From Miscanthus floridulus (taxonomy: Eukaryota > Streptophyta > Magnoliopsida > Poales > Poaceae), in the NCBI RefSeq assembly GCF_019320115.1, contig NC_089588.1, positions 112,378,278 to 112,442,277 on the forward strand: DNA of 64,000 nt, read 5' to 3'. Numbering within the stretch: position 1 is the first letter of the stretch; the number at the start of each line of letters is the position of its first letter. Shown here piece by piece: positions 21,300 through 33,390 of the stretch. The notes below the pieces were generated by a model that searched no databases, was not told the origin of the DNA, and saw only the letters and a program-made list of their open reading frames with translations. A program made the translations under genes and the position numbers.

Positions 21300-23720
21300 G
21301 TCAGCTGCTACTGCTACTCAAGTCGGCCAAACCAGGTCAGCGGCGGTGTTAGCGGCAGAAACGACCAGGGCGGCTACAAGTGCGGTGGCAACAACAATGG
21401 CGGCGGTGGCTACTGTGCCTCACTTGGCCATCCAGCCTCTAGATGTGCTTCACCTTGTGGGGTGCGCTACAGCAGAGGCGCCCCATTGCCGGTGCCATGG
21501 GGCCATTAGTAGCCTGGTGTTCTGGGCGAGTACCCGTAGGCGCACATCGCCTATGCGCCCGCTAATTCTCTGACTTGACGGTTTTGCTGCCTGCCGCACC
21601 ACAGCAGGGTGCTGGCAGGTGGGATCAGGCCAGCCTCATCACTGCCTTGAACAGGATGGCTCTTTAGAGTGCGAACCCTTGGGTCCTCAACACCGGCGCC
21701 ACCGCTCACTTGTCGTCATCAGATGGTATACTGTTCTCCCACCTACCTCACTCTGATTCTTTCATCATTGTAGGCAACGGTAACAACATTCCAATTTCTT
21801 ATCGTGGCACATCCACCTTGTCAGCATTATACACTACCTTTCTCCTTGGCAATGTCCTAGTTGCTTATGCTCTAGTGTGGAATTTACTTTCTGTTCGCTA
21901 GTTCACTCGCGATAGTAATTGTTCCATCAAGTTTGACACTTTGGATTTTTCTATTAAGGACCATCAGACGAGGCACGTGATTCTTTGCTGCAATAGTAGC
22001 GGGGACCCCTACATCATCGCTTCATCGCCACGTTACAATTGTAGCCTCGCTACTTCGTCCACCTTTTGGCATCACCGCCTTGGTGACCCTGGTGCTTCCG
22101 CCATCGCCATGCTCCAGAACATGTCATTCATTTCTTGTAAAAGGGCCCGCGGTCCTTGTCATGCCTATCAGCTTGGCAAGCACACGCGGCTCTCATTTGG
22201 GAGCCCGCCTTCTGTAACGACTACACCTTTTGACTTAATTCACTATGATTATGGACATCTGTGGTTCTTAGCACTCTAGATTTATAAATATTATCTCATG
22301 TTTCTTGATGATTATTCTCATTTTTGTTGGTCGTTTCCTTTATACCACAAGTCTGATGTGCACCGCCATATCGTCGATTTTGTTGCCCATGCTCATACGC
22401 CGTTCAATGCCATATCGGAGAGTTTTTGGGCCGATAACGGCACCAAATTCGTTAAAAATCCCACCATTTCATTTCTATCTAGCTGTGACATTGCTTTGTG
22501 TCTCATGCCCATAGACCTCGCCACGTCAACAACACTGTCTTTGTACCCTGCTGATCCACGCGTCCATTCCTCCGCCCTTGGTCTGGAGCCGTAGCTGCCA
22601 CCACCTACGTGATCAATAAGTGCCCCTCCTCATCTGTACATCACAACATCCCATACCCACTTCTGCATCAGAAGCTCTTGGATTATTCGTCCCTTCGTGT
22701 TCGGTTGTCTCTATTACCAGAACCAGTGCCACGACGCCTCATAAACCCCCCCCTGTTCGACTCCATGTGTGTTTCTTGGATACCACCCTCTCACAAGGGA
22801 TATCATTGCATGGACATGTCCACCCGTCGCATCATTGTTTGACGTCATGTTGTCTTTGATGAGTCCGTGTTTACATTTGCCTCCACACCCTCGGCGGCCT
22901 CTTTGCCGTTGTCACTAGATCTTTTGATCCAGGGACACTCTCCACCGTTGGAAGCTCCGTCCATGGATGTTGAGCGACCGCGTGCTCCTTCGGTTGCTCC
23001 TACCTCCGGTAAGGTCGAGCAGTCGGACCTCCATGACTAGACGGTCATCTACGCTGGCGACATCAGGCCGGCTGCCCCCAGTGATCGTGGCTGCTCTGGC
23101 AACGCCACCTCCTTTGCATCCCATGACATGTTCTCAGACTGGCTGCCTGCGCGCCGTCGACTGCCTCAACCTCTCTGCCATGACGGCCTTGCCTATCCTG
23201 ACGAACTATTGTAGCGTCCTCATCAACCCCAATTGGTGTGCTGCAAATGGCGGAGGAGTACAAGGCTCTCATCGAGAACGACACCTCGCGCCTCGTGCCT
23301 CGACTGCCAGGTGCTAACGTTGTCACTGGCAAGTGGCTGTACAAGCACATGTTCTACTCTTACAGCTCCCTGGCTTGGCAAAAGGCACGCTGGGTTGTCC
23401 GGGCTCCGGGGCTTGTCCCAGCAAGTCAACATCAACTATGACGAAACGTTCAGCACCATTGTCAAACCGGGGACGATCCACATTGTCCTCAAGATCATTG
23501 CCTCACGTGATTGGCCTATTCATCAGCTAGTTGTGAAGAACACCTTCCTCCACGGTCACCTGGGAGGACCATGTACTACCAGCAGCCATCGGGCTATGTG
23601 GACCCCGCTGTTCCCGACTATGTTTGTCTTCTGGCAGAAATCCTTGTACGGGCCTAAGCAGGCTCCCTGGGCTTGGAACCAGCGCTTTGCCTCGTACATC
23701 TGCAGCATCTCCCTGTACAG
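21300..23720 (+). pseudogene. Ty1/copia polyprotein remnant (copia-1)
   Basis: Decayed gag-pol in several frames. Gly-rich nucleocapsid end at about 21330-21480. Protease with an active-site-like NTGATAHLSS at about 21690-21720 (a DTGA motif with D changed to N). GAG-pre-integrase at about 21900-22270 (FWHHRLGDPGASA). Integrase core at about 22290-22500 (LDDYSHFCW ... WADNGTKF). Pre-RT linker at about 22600-22880. Start of reverse transcriptase at about 23237-23720 (NVVTGKWLYKH). The RT is cut before its YVDD region at a run of 28 T. Premature stops include TAG at 21664, 21899 and 22277. It cannot encode functional protein. Confidence 0.85.

Positions 23721-23748
<28 letters not shown>
23721..23748 (+). 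repeat. Homopolymer T28 at copia-1 breakpoint
   Basis: Twenty-eight consecutive T residues mark the abrupt end of the copia-1 RT frame. LTR-like sequence follows. Confidence 0.95.
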
Positions 23749-23752
<4 letters not shown>

Positions 23753-23960
23753 CTGGACCAATCTATGCATCCGTGATTCTACCGCTATGACTGTGGGCAG
23801 GTATTAGGATAATTGTATAGCCTATTGTTGTACCACGCTAAATTGTATCACAAGCTAGTACTATCCCTGTACATGGTTATATATATGAAAGGCACCACTC
23901 ACAATAGGTGTGTGGTGATTCCTCCAATCTTACTATGTTTCTACGGATACTAATAATAGT
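23749..23960 (+). repeat. Probable copia-1 LTR fragment
   Basis: GATAATTGTATAGCC, then GTACATGGTTATATATATG with a TATA-box-like core, then a CACCACTCACAATAGG leader, looks like a short copia LTR in the element's own orientation. No second copy exists in the window to prove it. Confidence 0.4.
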
Positions 23961-24181
23961 GTTCCAATTTAATACTGTAGTCTAAATTTTTTTTTCACTG
24001 GAAAACATTTATACTATTTTATTGTGACTAATAAAAATAGCTTTTTATTTAACTAATGGTCAAGGTTGGAGATGTTTGACTAGACATTCTAGGAAGTTAT
24101 GCTTTATTTGGATTTTTATTTTGTCTACTTAAATTTAAGATGACAAAATAAACCTGCTTATCTTTTTTCTTTGAACTGCAG

Positions 24182-27100
24182 ATTGTTAAAAGATTCCAAG
24201 CACTGTCCGTACGAGCTCTTCATGAATATTCTAGGTATACACATGGTAATTTTTTAATAAGTTCCTGTGCCAATTTGACATAGGAACTTACAGATTCACC
24301 AAACATTATTACTCTTATATTTTCTTAATTCGCACAAGCCTGGTTTCCTTTTTCTTCCATTACATAAGGCCAAGTTAGTTATTATCCAACTGATGCGATG
24401 CAATTGCTTAACTGGTATGGCACCTTATAATGATCTGGTTTTGCCAGTCACATACAAATGATGATTAGTAGCTAGCTGAATCGACACACATTGAATTTCT
24501 GTTGTTTGTTCAGGGTAATAATGTGCAATGAATTGAGTATATTGATGTATAGAGCACCAATTGCATTAACTTTTTTATGTTTCCTATTGCCATCTAAAAC
24601 ACTAGAGTGACTTATGGGGATTTGTTTTGAATAATCTATTACTTATGCGGTGCCAATGAATGACCAAACTGGAAAATAAATGTTAGAAATAATCTGGTGC
24701 TCCCTCTCTCTGTACCCGCGCAGCAGGGGTTGTCACAGAAGTCAGTCCTGCTGTCACATCTAGTCATTGTAGTAGTATGGTAATATGACATGTCTATGTA
24801 CTATGATAAGATAGGAGCAGTTGAGGGTTGGAGTACTTGCCAACTACCCTTGTACCTGGCAAGGTACAGTTAGAGTGGTATATATCAGCTAGCATAGCAA
24901 TAGAAAGTTCAGTTCGCCACATTTAGGAAACAGAGTCCGGCCAGCGTCGGAGCTCGTGTGTGTGTGATGTTCTCAACCCCTCTTCAACCTCTAGCCTAGT
25001 GTGAGTGTGCCGGTGAGCAGATTGCTCACCTATGTGGAGAGTTCTCGGGACAAGTGGTATCAGAACGGCGAGCACTGGGCGCTGACGGATTACATCCCAC
25101 AGCTGTGCTCGAGCATCGTCAGCATCGGGCAGCTTTACGAGTGCGCATGCGAGATACTGATCGAGAGCGGGATCTTGAAGATCCGCGATCGGGAGCGGCA
25201 TCTTCTCGCCAAGGTAAAACGCTCCCGTAATCGATTGTACCTGCTCGATTTGAAGGAGGAGCAGCCAGTGTGCCTGGTGACGCGGCACACCGAGGAATCG
25301 TGGCTATGGCATGCCCGGTTCGGACATCTCAGCTTCGACGCACTCGGTCGGCTGGAGTAGATGGTCCGAGGGCTGCCCCACATCGAGCACGCAAGCAAGT
25401 TGTGTGATAGCTGCCGGCCAAGTATCGCACGGCGGACGCCCTCGAGCTCGTCCACGGCGACCTCTGCGGGCCAATCACGCTGGCCACGCATGGCCGGCGG
25501 CGGTATTTCCTTCTACTCGTGGATGATTGCAGTCGCTACATGTGGCTGCAACTCCTGACGAGCAAGGACGAGGCGGTAGATGTGATCAAGAGGTTCCAGG
25601 CGTGGGCGGAGGCAGAGTCCGGAAAGAAGCTGCGCATGCTGAGGATAGATCGCGGCGATGAATTCACTTCAGTGGAGTTCGCTGCGTGCTGCGCAGATCA
25701 GGGTGTGGTGCGACACCACACCGCACCGTACTCGTCACAGCAGAATGGCGTGGTGGAGCGGCGGAACCAGATGGTGGTCGGCATGGCTAGATCCATGATG
25801 AAAGCCAAGAGCATGCCGCACAGTTCTGGAGAGAGGTGGTGACCACGGCGGTGTTCATCCTCAACCGCATGCTCACAAAGGCCCTAAAGGGTGTGACGCC
25901 GTTCTAAGCATGGCACGGGAGCAAGCCGAGCGTGTCCTTCCTTAGGACGTTCGGTTGCATCAGCCATGTCAAGAAGACGAAGCCATTCCTTACCAAGCTA
26001 GAAGACAGGACCACGCCGATGGAGCTCCTAGGCTACGAGGAGGGCACTAAAGCCGTATCGGCTCTACGACCTGCGTGGAGGCATGGTGGTTGTCTCGCGC
26101 GACGTCGTATTCGACGAGAAGGCGGCCTGGGACTAGGAGGGTCTAGGAACGGGGGAAGCTGACGGCTTCAGCAACACCTTCGTCGTCGAGCATTTAGTCA
26201 TCCACGGTGATGGAGACGCTGGAGAGGAGGTGCCGACCACTCCAGTAGCAGAGCCGATCACTCCAGCAGTGGATCCGACCACTCTAGGAGTGGTGCCGAG
26301 CACTCCAGGAGTGGTGCTGAGGGGTCTTGCATTGGTGCTGAGCACTCCAGGAGTGGTGCTGAGCGGTCCTGCAGTGGTGCCGAGCGGTCCAGAAGTGGTG
26401 CCGGGCACTCCAATAGGGGTGCCGAGCACTCCAGCAGCAGTGCCGACCACTCTTGCGGAACAGAGGACTCCATCGACACCGATCGAGTTCACCTATCCTC
26501 CAAGCGACATCAGCGAGTTCGTGGATGCCTTCCACGACGGTGAGGAGGTGTGGTTCCGCAGGTTGGACAACATCATCGGCAATGTAGGGGCCTCGGGCCT
26601 GGCGAGTTGGCTGCTCGACGATCAAGAGCTGCTTCTTGTCAGTGCAGAGGAGCCACCCACGTTCGCGCTGGCTGAGCGCGACGCCAATTGGCGATGGGCG
26701 ATGCTGGAGGAGATGAAGGCGATCGAGGAGAACGAGACTTGGGAGCTCCTCGATCCGCCTCCAGGATGCCGTCCGATCGGGCTGAAGTGGGTGTGCAAGG
26801 TGAAGCAGGACGAGCGCGGCGCCATCAAGCACAAGGCGCGTCTCGTCGCCCACGGCTAGCGTGAGGGCATCGACTTCGAGGAAGTCTTTGCGCTAGTGGC
26901 GCACATGGAGTCCGTCCGACTGCTGCTGGCTTTGGCAGTGGCAAGGGACTGGCGCGTCCATCACCTGGACGTAAAATCGGCCTTCCTCAATGGCGAGCTG
27001 GCGGAGACAATCTTCGTCAGGCAAGCTCTGGGCTTCGCCGTTAAGGGAGCAGAGCACAAGGTGCTCCGACTGCACAAGGCGCTCTACGGGCTATGGCAGG

Positions 27101-30100
27101 CCCCGCGGGCATGGAGCGCCAAGCTTGACGCCACACTGGGCGCGCTTGGGTTCACGCGCTGCGCAACAGAGCATGCTCTCTACACGTGGCGACGGGGGAA
27201 TAAGGAACTCGTCGTCGGCGTGTATGTGGATGACTTGATCGACACCGGTGCGCGTGCGGAGGACATCGACAGTTTCAAGCTCGAGATGATGGCTCGTTTT
27301 CGAATGAGCGATCTCGGCGCGCTCTCCTACTATCTCAACATCGAGGTGAAACAGGGAAAGTAGGTGCTCACGCTCGGTCAGAGCGCGTACGCGGTGAAGT
27401 TGTTGGAGCGGAGCGGCATGGCAGATTGCAAGCCATGCGCGACTCCGATGGAGGAGCGGCTGAAGCTGACAAAGGCCAGCACCACGACGAAGGTAGATGC
27501 AACACTCTACCGGAGCATCGTCGGCGGGCTGCGCTACCTAGTCCACACAAGGCCGGACATTGCATTCGCCGTGGGCTATGTCGGCCGCTTCATGGAGGAT
27601 CCTCGAGAGGATCATTGGCTGCGGTGAAGCGGCTGCTGCGCTACATCAAGGGAACGATGGATCAGGGGATTGTCTTCCCCAAGACCGGCGGTGGAAGTGG
27701 GCTACGGCCCATGGTCTTTAGCGATGCAGACATGGCGGGCGATATCGACAGCCGGCGGAGCACCTCCGGCGTGCTTGTCTTCCTTGGGTCGGCCCTAATT
27801 TCATGGCTGTCGCTGAAGCAGAAAGTGGTGGCACTGTCTACGTGCGAGGCGGAGTACGTGGCGGCGGCCACAGTGGCATGCCAAGCTGTGTGGCTGCACC
27901 GGCTGCTGGGCGAGCTGATCGGCGAGAAAGCTCGTCCGCCAGCACGGATGGTGGACAACCAGCCCACCATCGCCCTCGCCAAGAATCCGGTCCTCCATGA
28001 CTGGAGCAAGCATATCGACATCAAGTTCCACTTCCTCAGGGACTGCGTCGATGGAGGGCATATCGTCATCGAGTTCGTCGAAACTGGTCGGCAATTCGCT
28101 GACATCCTCACCAAGTCACTCGGACGGCTTCGGTTCTCTGAGCTGAAGAAGATGATTGGCATGGTGGAGGTCAAGGCATTGGGTTAACAGCAGGATTAGG
28201 GAAAGAATAAATAGGTTTCGGACGTTTTAAGGAATTCATGAAGTTCTACCGGTTAGTTTGCTCTATTCAGGAAGCAAGCTGATTTTTCATTGTGCCTAAC
28301 TTTGACCACATCGTTTACATAGATTTGCTGATATATATGAGGATCTAAATGTGTTGGAGCATATAGTTGAGGGAAGAGAAAAGCCAAGTAATCTGTCATA
28401 TCCACTTTTACAATTCATCACTCAAAACTTTTCTGATGAGCGAAAGATTGGTCATAATGAACTCGGAGAATGTTTCAAGGTAAAAATTAATCTTTTTGTT
28501 GGACCTTTCGAGCAAGTTTCTATACAGCTTATCTGAACTTTATATTATCATAGCCACGCTAACACATATAAGATTAACCAGGCTATCGTGCAGATTGTTG
28601 TTGTGACAAGGCTTACAGGAAACCTCAATATTAACGATGGGATGTTTCATCAGCAGATTGGAAATATGACGTTGGCTCAGCATCAAAATGTATTGCGGTT
28701 TCTAGGATACTGTTCTTATACAGTAGAAAAGGAGATAGAAATAGGTGGTGACATTGTCATTGCTGAGAAACTGGAAAGATTCCTATGTTTCGAGTATTTA
28801 AGCAAAGGAAACCTTGGCGAACATCTTTCTGGTAATATAATATAAATCTATGTGCATTTACATAAGTATATAATACATTCCATATAATCATTTTACTTCT
28901 TTTATTTTATAACCTTCAATTTTATCGGTTCTTCATTTTATTTCACTAATGTTTGGTTATATGTCAAACACAGAAAACACAAAATGGCCATTTGGTAGAT
29001 GCACACAGTACATTCATATTGTTATTTTATTTTTGCAGATGAATTAAGTGGGCTTGAATGGCATACACGTTATCAGATAATTAAGGGAATCTGTGAGGGT
29101 TTATGTTATCTTCACAAGGAAAAGGATATCATTCACATGGACCTCAAGCCTGCAAGTATCCTACTAGATGAGGACATGGTTCCAAAGATTGCAGATTTTG
29201 GTATATCAAAACTCGTATGTACGAGTGATAAATGTCTGCGGCAGCTGTAAGTTACACACTACAGTATGGCTAAGTTCATAAGGTTCCATAAAATTATCAC
29301 TATAGTTTTCGAGTCAAAAACTGGAAATTGCTAAGACGCAACTGTAAAGGTAGGTAATAATTGTTTTTGTTTTTTTTCCCACTGGATCATGCTGGTGAGA
29401 GGACAACAAATGCTTTGTATGATTCATGTCAATTGTCTCTCCTGACTTTGGAAACCTGCTTCGATATTCTATTTAATATCATGCAAGAGCTTACCATGGA
29501 GTTTATTGATTTCCATGTTTGGAATGGCGCATTTGTTCTTTCTCCTTATTTTCATACCTTCCCTTTTCTTTATGTCATAACGAACTTTCATTTTAATTAT
29601 GCAGTGGATACTCTGCTCCAGAGAGGATTTCTGATGGCGTGACATCACGCAAGGCAGACATTTATAGTCTGGGCATTATAATCATAGAGTTGGTGACTGG
29701 AAGTAAGAAGAATCCTAGTATTACTAATGTACGTGTGATTTATCTCCTCGTTTCATTTGAACCCTTTTTCATAAACACGCCAACCTTATTTTATCTACAT
29801 ATTTATGCATTTTAACTATACATCCAGACTACATTAATTGTTTGTTGCATTGGCGAAGGCTAAGGAAGTCTTATTTTATACTAAAAAACCTTTAAAATGT
29901 TCCTAGCACAAACAACTAGCAATGTTTTGTGAAGGGTAGCATAATATAACAACAACAACAACAACAATAACAACAACAACAACAACAAAGTCTTTTAGTT
30001 CCAAGTAAGTTGGAGTAGACTAGAGTTGAAACCCAATAAGAGCCCCTAGTCACGGTTCAGGCACATCAATAGCTGCTTTCCAAGCACTCCTATTCAAACA

Positions 30101-31905
30101 TAGATCTTTAGGTATATCCAAACCTTTCAAATCTCTTTTTATTACCTCTCCATGTCAATTGTTGTCTTCCTCTACCTCTCCTCATATTATTATCTTGACT
30201 TAGAACTCCACAACACACTAAAGGTCTCATTTGTTCATGGCCAAACCACCTCAATCAATGTTGGACAAGTTTTTCTTTAATTGGTGCTACCCCTAGATGA
30301 TCATGTATATCATTGTTCAGAACTCTGTCGATTCTTGTGTGACCACAAATCCAGTGCAACATATGTATTTCTGCAACACTCATTTGTTGAACATGTTGTC
30401 TTTTTGTAGGCCAACATTCTACTCCATACAACATAGCGGGTCTAATTATTTTTCTATAAAACTTGCCTTTTAACTTTTGTGGTACCCTCTCGTCATAGAG
30501 AATGTCAGATGCTTGGCGCGACTTCATCCACCCTGCTTTGATTCTATGGCTAAAGTCTGCATTAATATCTTCATCCCTCTGTAGCATCGGTCCTAGATAT
30601 CGAAAGGCATCTTTCTTAGGCACTATTTAACCTTCCGAACTCACATCTCCCTCCTCATGTGCAGCGGTGCCAAAGCCGCATAGTTCTGCTTACTCTAAAA
30701 CCTTTGGACTCAAGGGTCTGCCGCCACAACTCCAGTTTCCAATTTACTCCTGCCTGGTTTTCATCAACTAACACAATATCGTCTGTGAAAAGCATACACT
30801 AAGGGATATCCCTTGAATGTTCCTTGTAACCTCATCCATTACCAAGACAAAGAGATACAGGCTCAAGGCTAACCTTTGATGTAGTCCTATTTTAATTGAG
30901 AAGAAATCGGTGTTATCATCATTTGTTAGGAACACTAGTCACAACACTGTTGTACATGTCCTTGACGAGGGTAACTCTTAAAATTGTAAGAGTTAGACCT
31001 TCGAATTCCTTTCTCCATCCTATTAAAATGCACAGCAACACCAAACAACCAACAGAATTTAAGTCTCCACCCACAAAACACATTGTGTCTACTAATTCTC
31101 TCATACCAAATGCAAATTTGACAAAGGGGCAGCCGATAAAAGAAAACTGAATTTTAAATTTATTATGAAATTATAAGAGTTTATTGTGCACATGACAAAG
31201 AGCTGCACTTTTGCTAGCTCCGAAAAAATAATTTGTTGATGTTACTAGGTAAAATGATAATTTCACAATTTCTTCTAGCATTCATCAAGCTAGGTCCATT
31301 TTGATTTTTTTTCCTGGCAAGGTGGATTTTACAAGGAACTATCAATACAATATATATTCTGGTCACGAAATACTGAATAATATTGAACCGGGTTCAGTAT
31401 CAATCAGCAGTACGTGTCAGTACCACGAATACTGAATAATACTGACAAGCGGCTACTGAATTGTACTGAATTTTTTTCAGTATAACAGCTTGGTGTAGTA
31501 TAATTATTCTACACCTAGGGTGTAGAATAGCACGTGCGCGTGTGTGTATATATATAGTTCAGAAATATTTTTGGTCCCATTATTTTAGGATGCTCGAATT
31601 CAGCATAAACGATAAAATTCTGGTGTTGCTCCGATAGTTTGATGAGCTCCAAATGGCGTGCATTCATGGTATTTGTACTAAATATTCTGGTACTATTCTT
31701 AGTCAACTCAGATAAATGGCAGGTACTTTGTAGATGGGAACAAAGGTGGAACAAATCAGGAAAACATATGCGATCGGTTCATCAAGTGACAAAATGCCTC
31801 GAATTGGCTCAAAGCTGCTTGCACAAAGACCCGAACAGAAGACCTTTTGTATGGGATATAATACGTGAGCTCAACAAACTGGATAAAGAAGATTTATATA
31901 TTTGA
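24182..31905 (+). CDS. Receptor-like pseudokinase, 5'-incomplete, six exons
   Basis: Exons 24182-24234, 28323-28479, 28594-28831, 29039-29246, 29605-29728 and 31723-31905 all have GT/AG borders and compatible phases. Together they give 963 nt, a continuous 320-residue frame with TGA stop. The product resembles grass receptor-like kinases ([13 protein letters not shown], then the kinase domain). Glycine loop degraded ([10 protein letters not shown]); VAIK lysine replaced (VVVTRL, Thr); catalytic loop [12 protein letters not shown] keeps Asp but has Ser for the metal-binding Asn; ADFG and SAPE retained; C-lobe DPNRRP present. Catalysis is unlikely. No start codon, extracellular or membrane segment was found. 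Decayed copia-1 sequence lies upstream, so the 5' part is probably lost. Intron 1 holds copia-2 and intron 5 an RTE fragment. The first exon is the least certain. Confidence 0.7.
24681..25052 (+). repeat. 5' LTR of copia-2
   Basis: It starts TGTTAGAAAT at 24681 and ends GGGACA at 25052, two bases before a primer-binding site. It is 372 bp long. It has GGTATATATCAG, a possible TATA element, near 24873. Confidence 0.7.
25055..25066 (+). promoter_or_regulatory. Copia-2 primer-binding site
   Basis: TGGTATCAGAAC differs by one base from the canonical TGGTATCAGAGC (initiator tRNA-Met). Its position right after the LTR fixes the LTR end. Confidence 0.8.
26236..26466 (+). repeat. Coding minisatellite, 21-bp unit, about 11 copies
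   Basis: In frame this encodes a heptad of the type STPGVVP repeated eleven times (variants [28 protein letters not shown]). It sits in the variable linker between integrase and reverse transcriptase of copia-2. Confidence 0.9.
29949..30893 (-). mobile_element. RTE-clade LINE fragment, 5'-truncated
   Basis: Reading on the minus strand: the end of the RT palm ([18 protein letters not shown], where YADD is FTDD), then a C-terminal RT part at 30623-30255 ([18 protein letters not shown] ... [11 protein letters not shown]). It ends in a (TTG)n-type tail at about 29949-29988, read as (AAC)n on the plus strand. A simple-repeat tail and a truncated 5' end are usual for RTE LINEs. It lies in the last intron of the pseudokinase in opposite orientation. 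Stops and small indels show it is dead. Confidence 0.85.
30894..31722. other. Remainder of last pseudokinase intron
   Basis: AT-rich sequence with three ATTCAGTATNN/AATACTGAATA-type phrases at about 31368-31480 (TACTGAATAATA twice). No gene is seen. Confidence 0.4.
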
Positions 31906-32278
31906 TCAGGTAAGTTCATATATGCTGGCATAAAACCGACAACCTCTGTAAAAGTCGTCTCTTGATAGGCAGCGAGTATGTCACCACGTAATTTCTCTCT
32001 ACTCTCAGGTAGGTAAACCTTGCTTGGAGGACATATTTCGAACTGGGTCACGTGAGCTTTGAGCTGAATAGGAGACTGGACTGGATGCTCAGTTGAGCAG
32101 AAATGTGGCACTAAAGAACGCTTCTTCAGAAACACAAAATCGAGCTCACTCTCGTGGAGCATACTGCCAAAAAATGTCATCCAGTGACGATGCAAATCAA
32201 TGCAGATGGGGCAACTATGTATTGGTTTGGATCACCAACAACAATGTTGCAACCAATGCATATGGTGCCACTACTACT
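31906..32278 (+). other. 3' flank of the pseudokinase gene
   Basis: Probable 3' untranslated and downstream sequence. No further exon is recognised. Confidence 0.4.
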
Positions 32279-32281
32279 TAA

Positions 32282-32532
32282 GGGCCTATATGGATCACCT
32301 TATTCTGACAACAATAATCTCTAAGAGATTCAAAATGCCTAGCTAGATTATGGGACATAATATAATAATCCAACCAGTGGATTATTGGAATCCAGTAAGC
32401 CACATCCAACAAAAACCCAACACCTATAATCTTGGGTACCAAATAAAACCAGATTACTACAATCCATAGTTTAGATTACCATGCCAATTCACAATTTAGA
32501 ATACAATAATCCAAAGTGATCCAAATGGTCCC
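32282..32532. mobile_element. Tourist-like MITE (PIF/Harbinger), 251 bp
   Basis: The terminal inverted repeats GGGCCTATATGGATCAC (left) and GGGACCATTTGGATCAC (reverse complement of right) match at about 14 of 17 positions. TAA flanks both sides (32279-32281 and 32533-32535), the target duplication of Harbinger-type MITEs. Confidence 0.82.
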
Positions 32533-32535
32533 TAA

Positions 32536-33390
32536 GTTCGGTGAATGGTATTTGCTCTTCTATAGTTAAATTACTGTAGAATGTCCACTTAGTTAAATAT
32601 TAAATGGAGGATATGACTGAAAAAAATGTGATTTACTCATAGGATCCTTAGAGTTAGAGGTCATATATGGATATAATTATTATATTTATTTCTAAATATT
32701 CATTTTTTAAAACATAGGACAAATATGGAAAAACACTTTTTTTTGTAACACAAGAAAGATGTATGTAATATTAATGCCAATATGGAAAATTTGAAAAAAA
32801 ATATGTAAACCTATCATGAAACCTGTGCAAGAAATATGGCCCATAGCAAGGGTTTATTGATTTTGGTGGTTCAGTGACAACATAACCATTAGGACTAACA
32901 ATGTTTGCTAGTATACAAGGTACTTAATCTTATGGATGCAAGGGAATGACTTGGGCTAGCTAGGCGAAGGTAGAGATCAAGCAATCAACACCTCTAAGGA
33001 AGATCAAAGAGGAGCATTGAATACCCTAGATGACAAGCATACAGCATGACATCAAAGAAGTGAAGCCCGAACAAATGGATGTGAAGAAATATACTCAGTA
33101 GCACCAGAGGTGCACTGGATCTTTCGGTGGCACCAGAGCTATCTGGTGTGGTCATTGAAGATTCCAGGTGAGCCTAGTTTGAGTTAGAGAGAAGATGCCT
33201 GTAAGCATACTTCTGGTATAGTCACCGGAGTTGCACTCCAGAGGCAGCAGTGTTGGAAGCGTAGTGGAGAAACTAGAGAGCATTGGAGTGGTGTGTTGCA
33301 GCAGGAAGGCCTAGTCCCTTGTATACAACCCATCGGATTAATCCGGTCGTGCACTGATCCATCCACATCCATCGAAGTATTGGACTCCAA
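32536..33390. other. AT-rich stretch then retroelement-like leader sequence
   Basis: 32536-32850 is AT-rich with nothing recognised. 32850-33390 carries phrases such as GGTGGCACCAGAGCTATCTG that recall the repeated leader or env-like regions of grass copia elements. No frame survives. Confidence 0.3.

Larger units (their letters stand above)
24681..28206 (+). mobile_element. Ty1/copia element copia-2, gag-deleted and lacking a 3' LTR
   Basis: 5' LTR, primer-binding site, then almost directly the pre-integrase region, so gag and most of protease are deleted. Integrase follows at about 25430-26060 ([34 protein letters not shown]). A repetitive linker lies at 26236-26466. Reverse transcriptase is at about 26710-27600 ([28 protein letters not shown]). 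RNase H is at about 27625-28150 ([30 protein letters not shown]). Frames are broken near 25405, 25815, 26050 and 27615, with stops TAG 25358, TAA 25905, TAG 26134, TAG 26857 and TAG 27361. A polypurine tract (GGATTAGGGAAAGA) ends at 28206. The next bases are host-like rather than a 3' LTR. It lies in intron 1 of the pseudokinase. Confidence 0.88.

Noticed and set aside
29361..29642. 93-aa frame between pseudokinase exons
   Set aside because: It spans an intron and overlaps the exon 4 acceptor in another frame. The spliced frame explains the conserved motifs.
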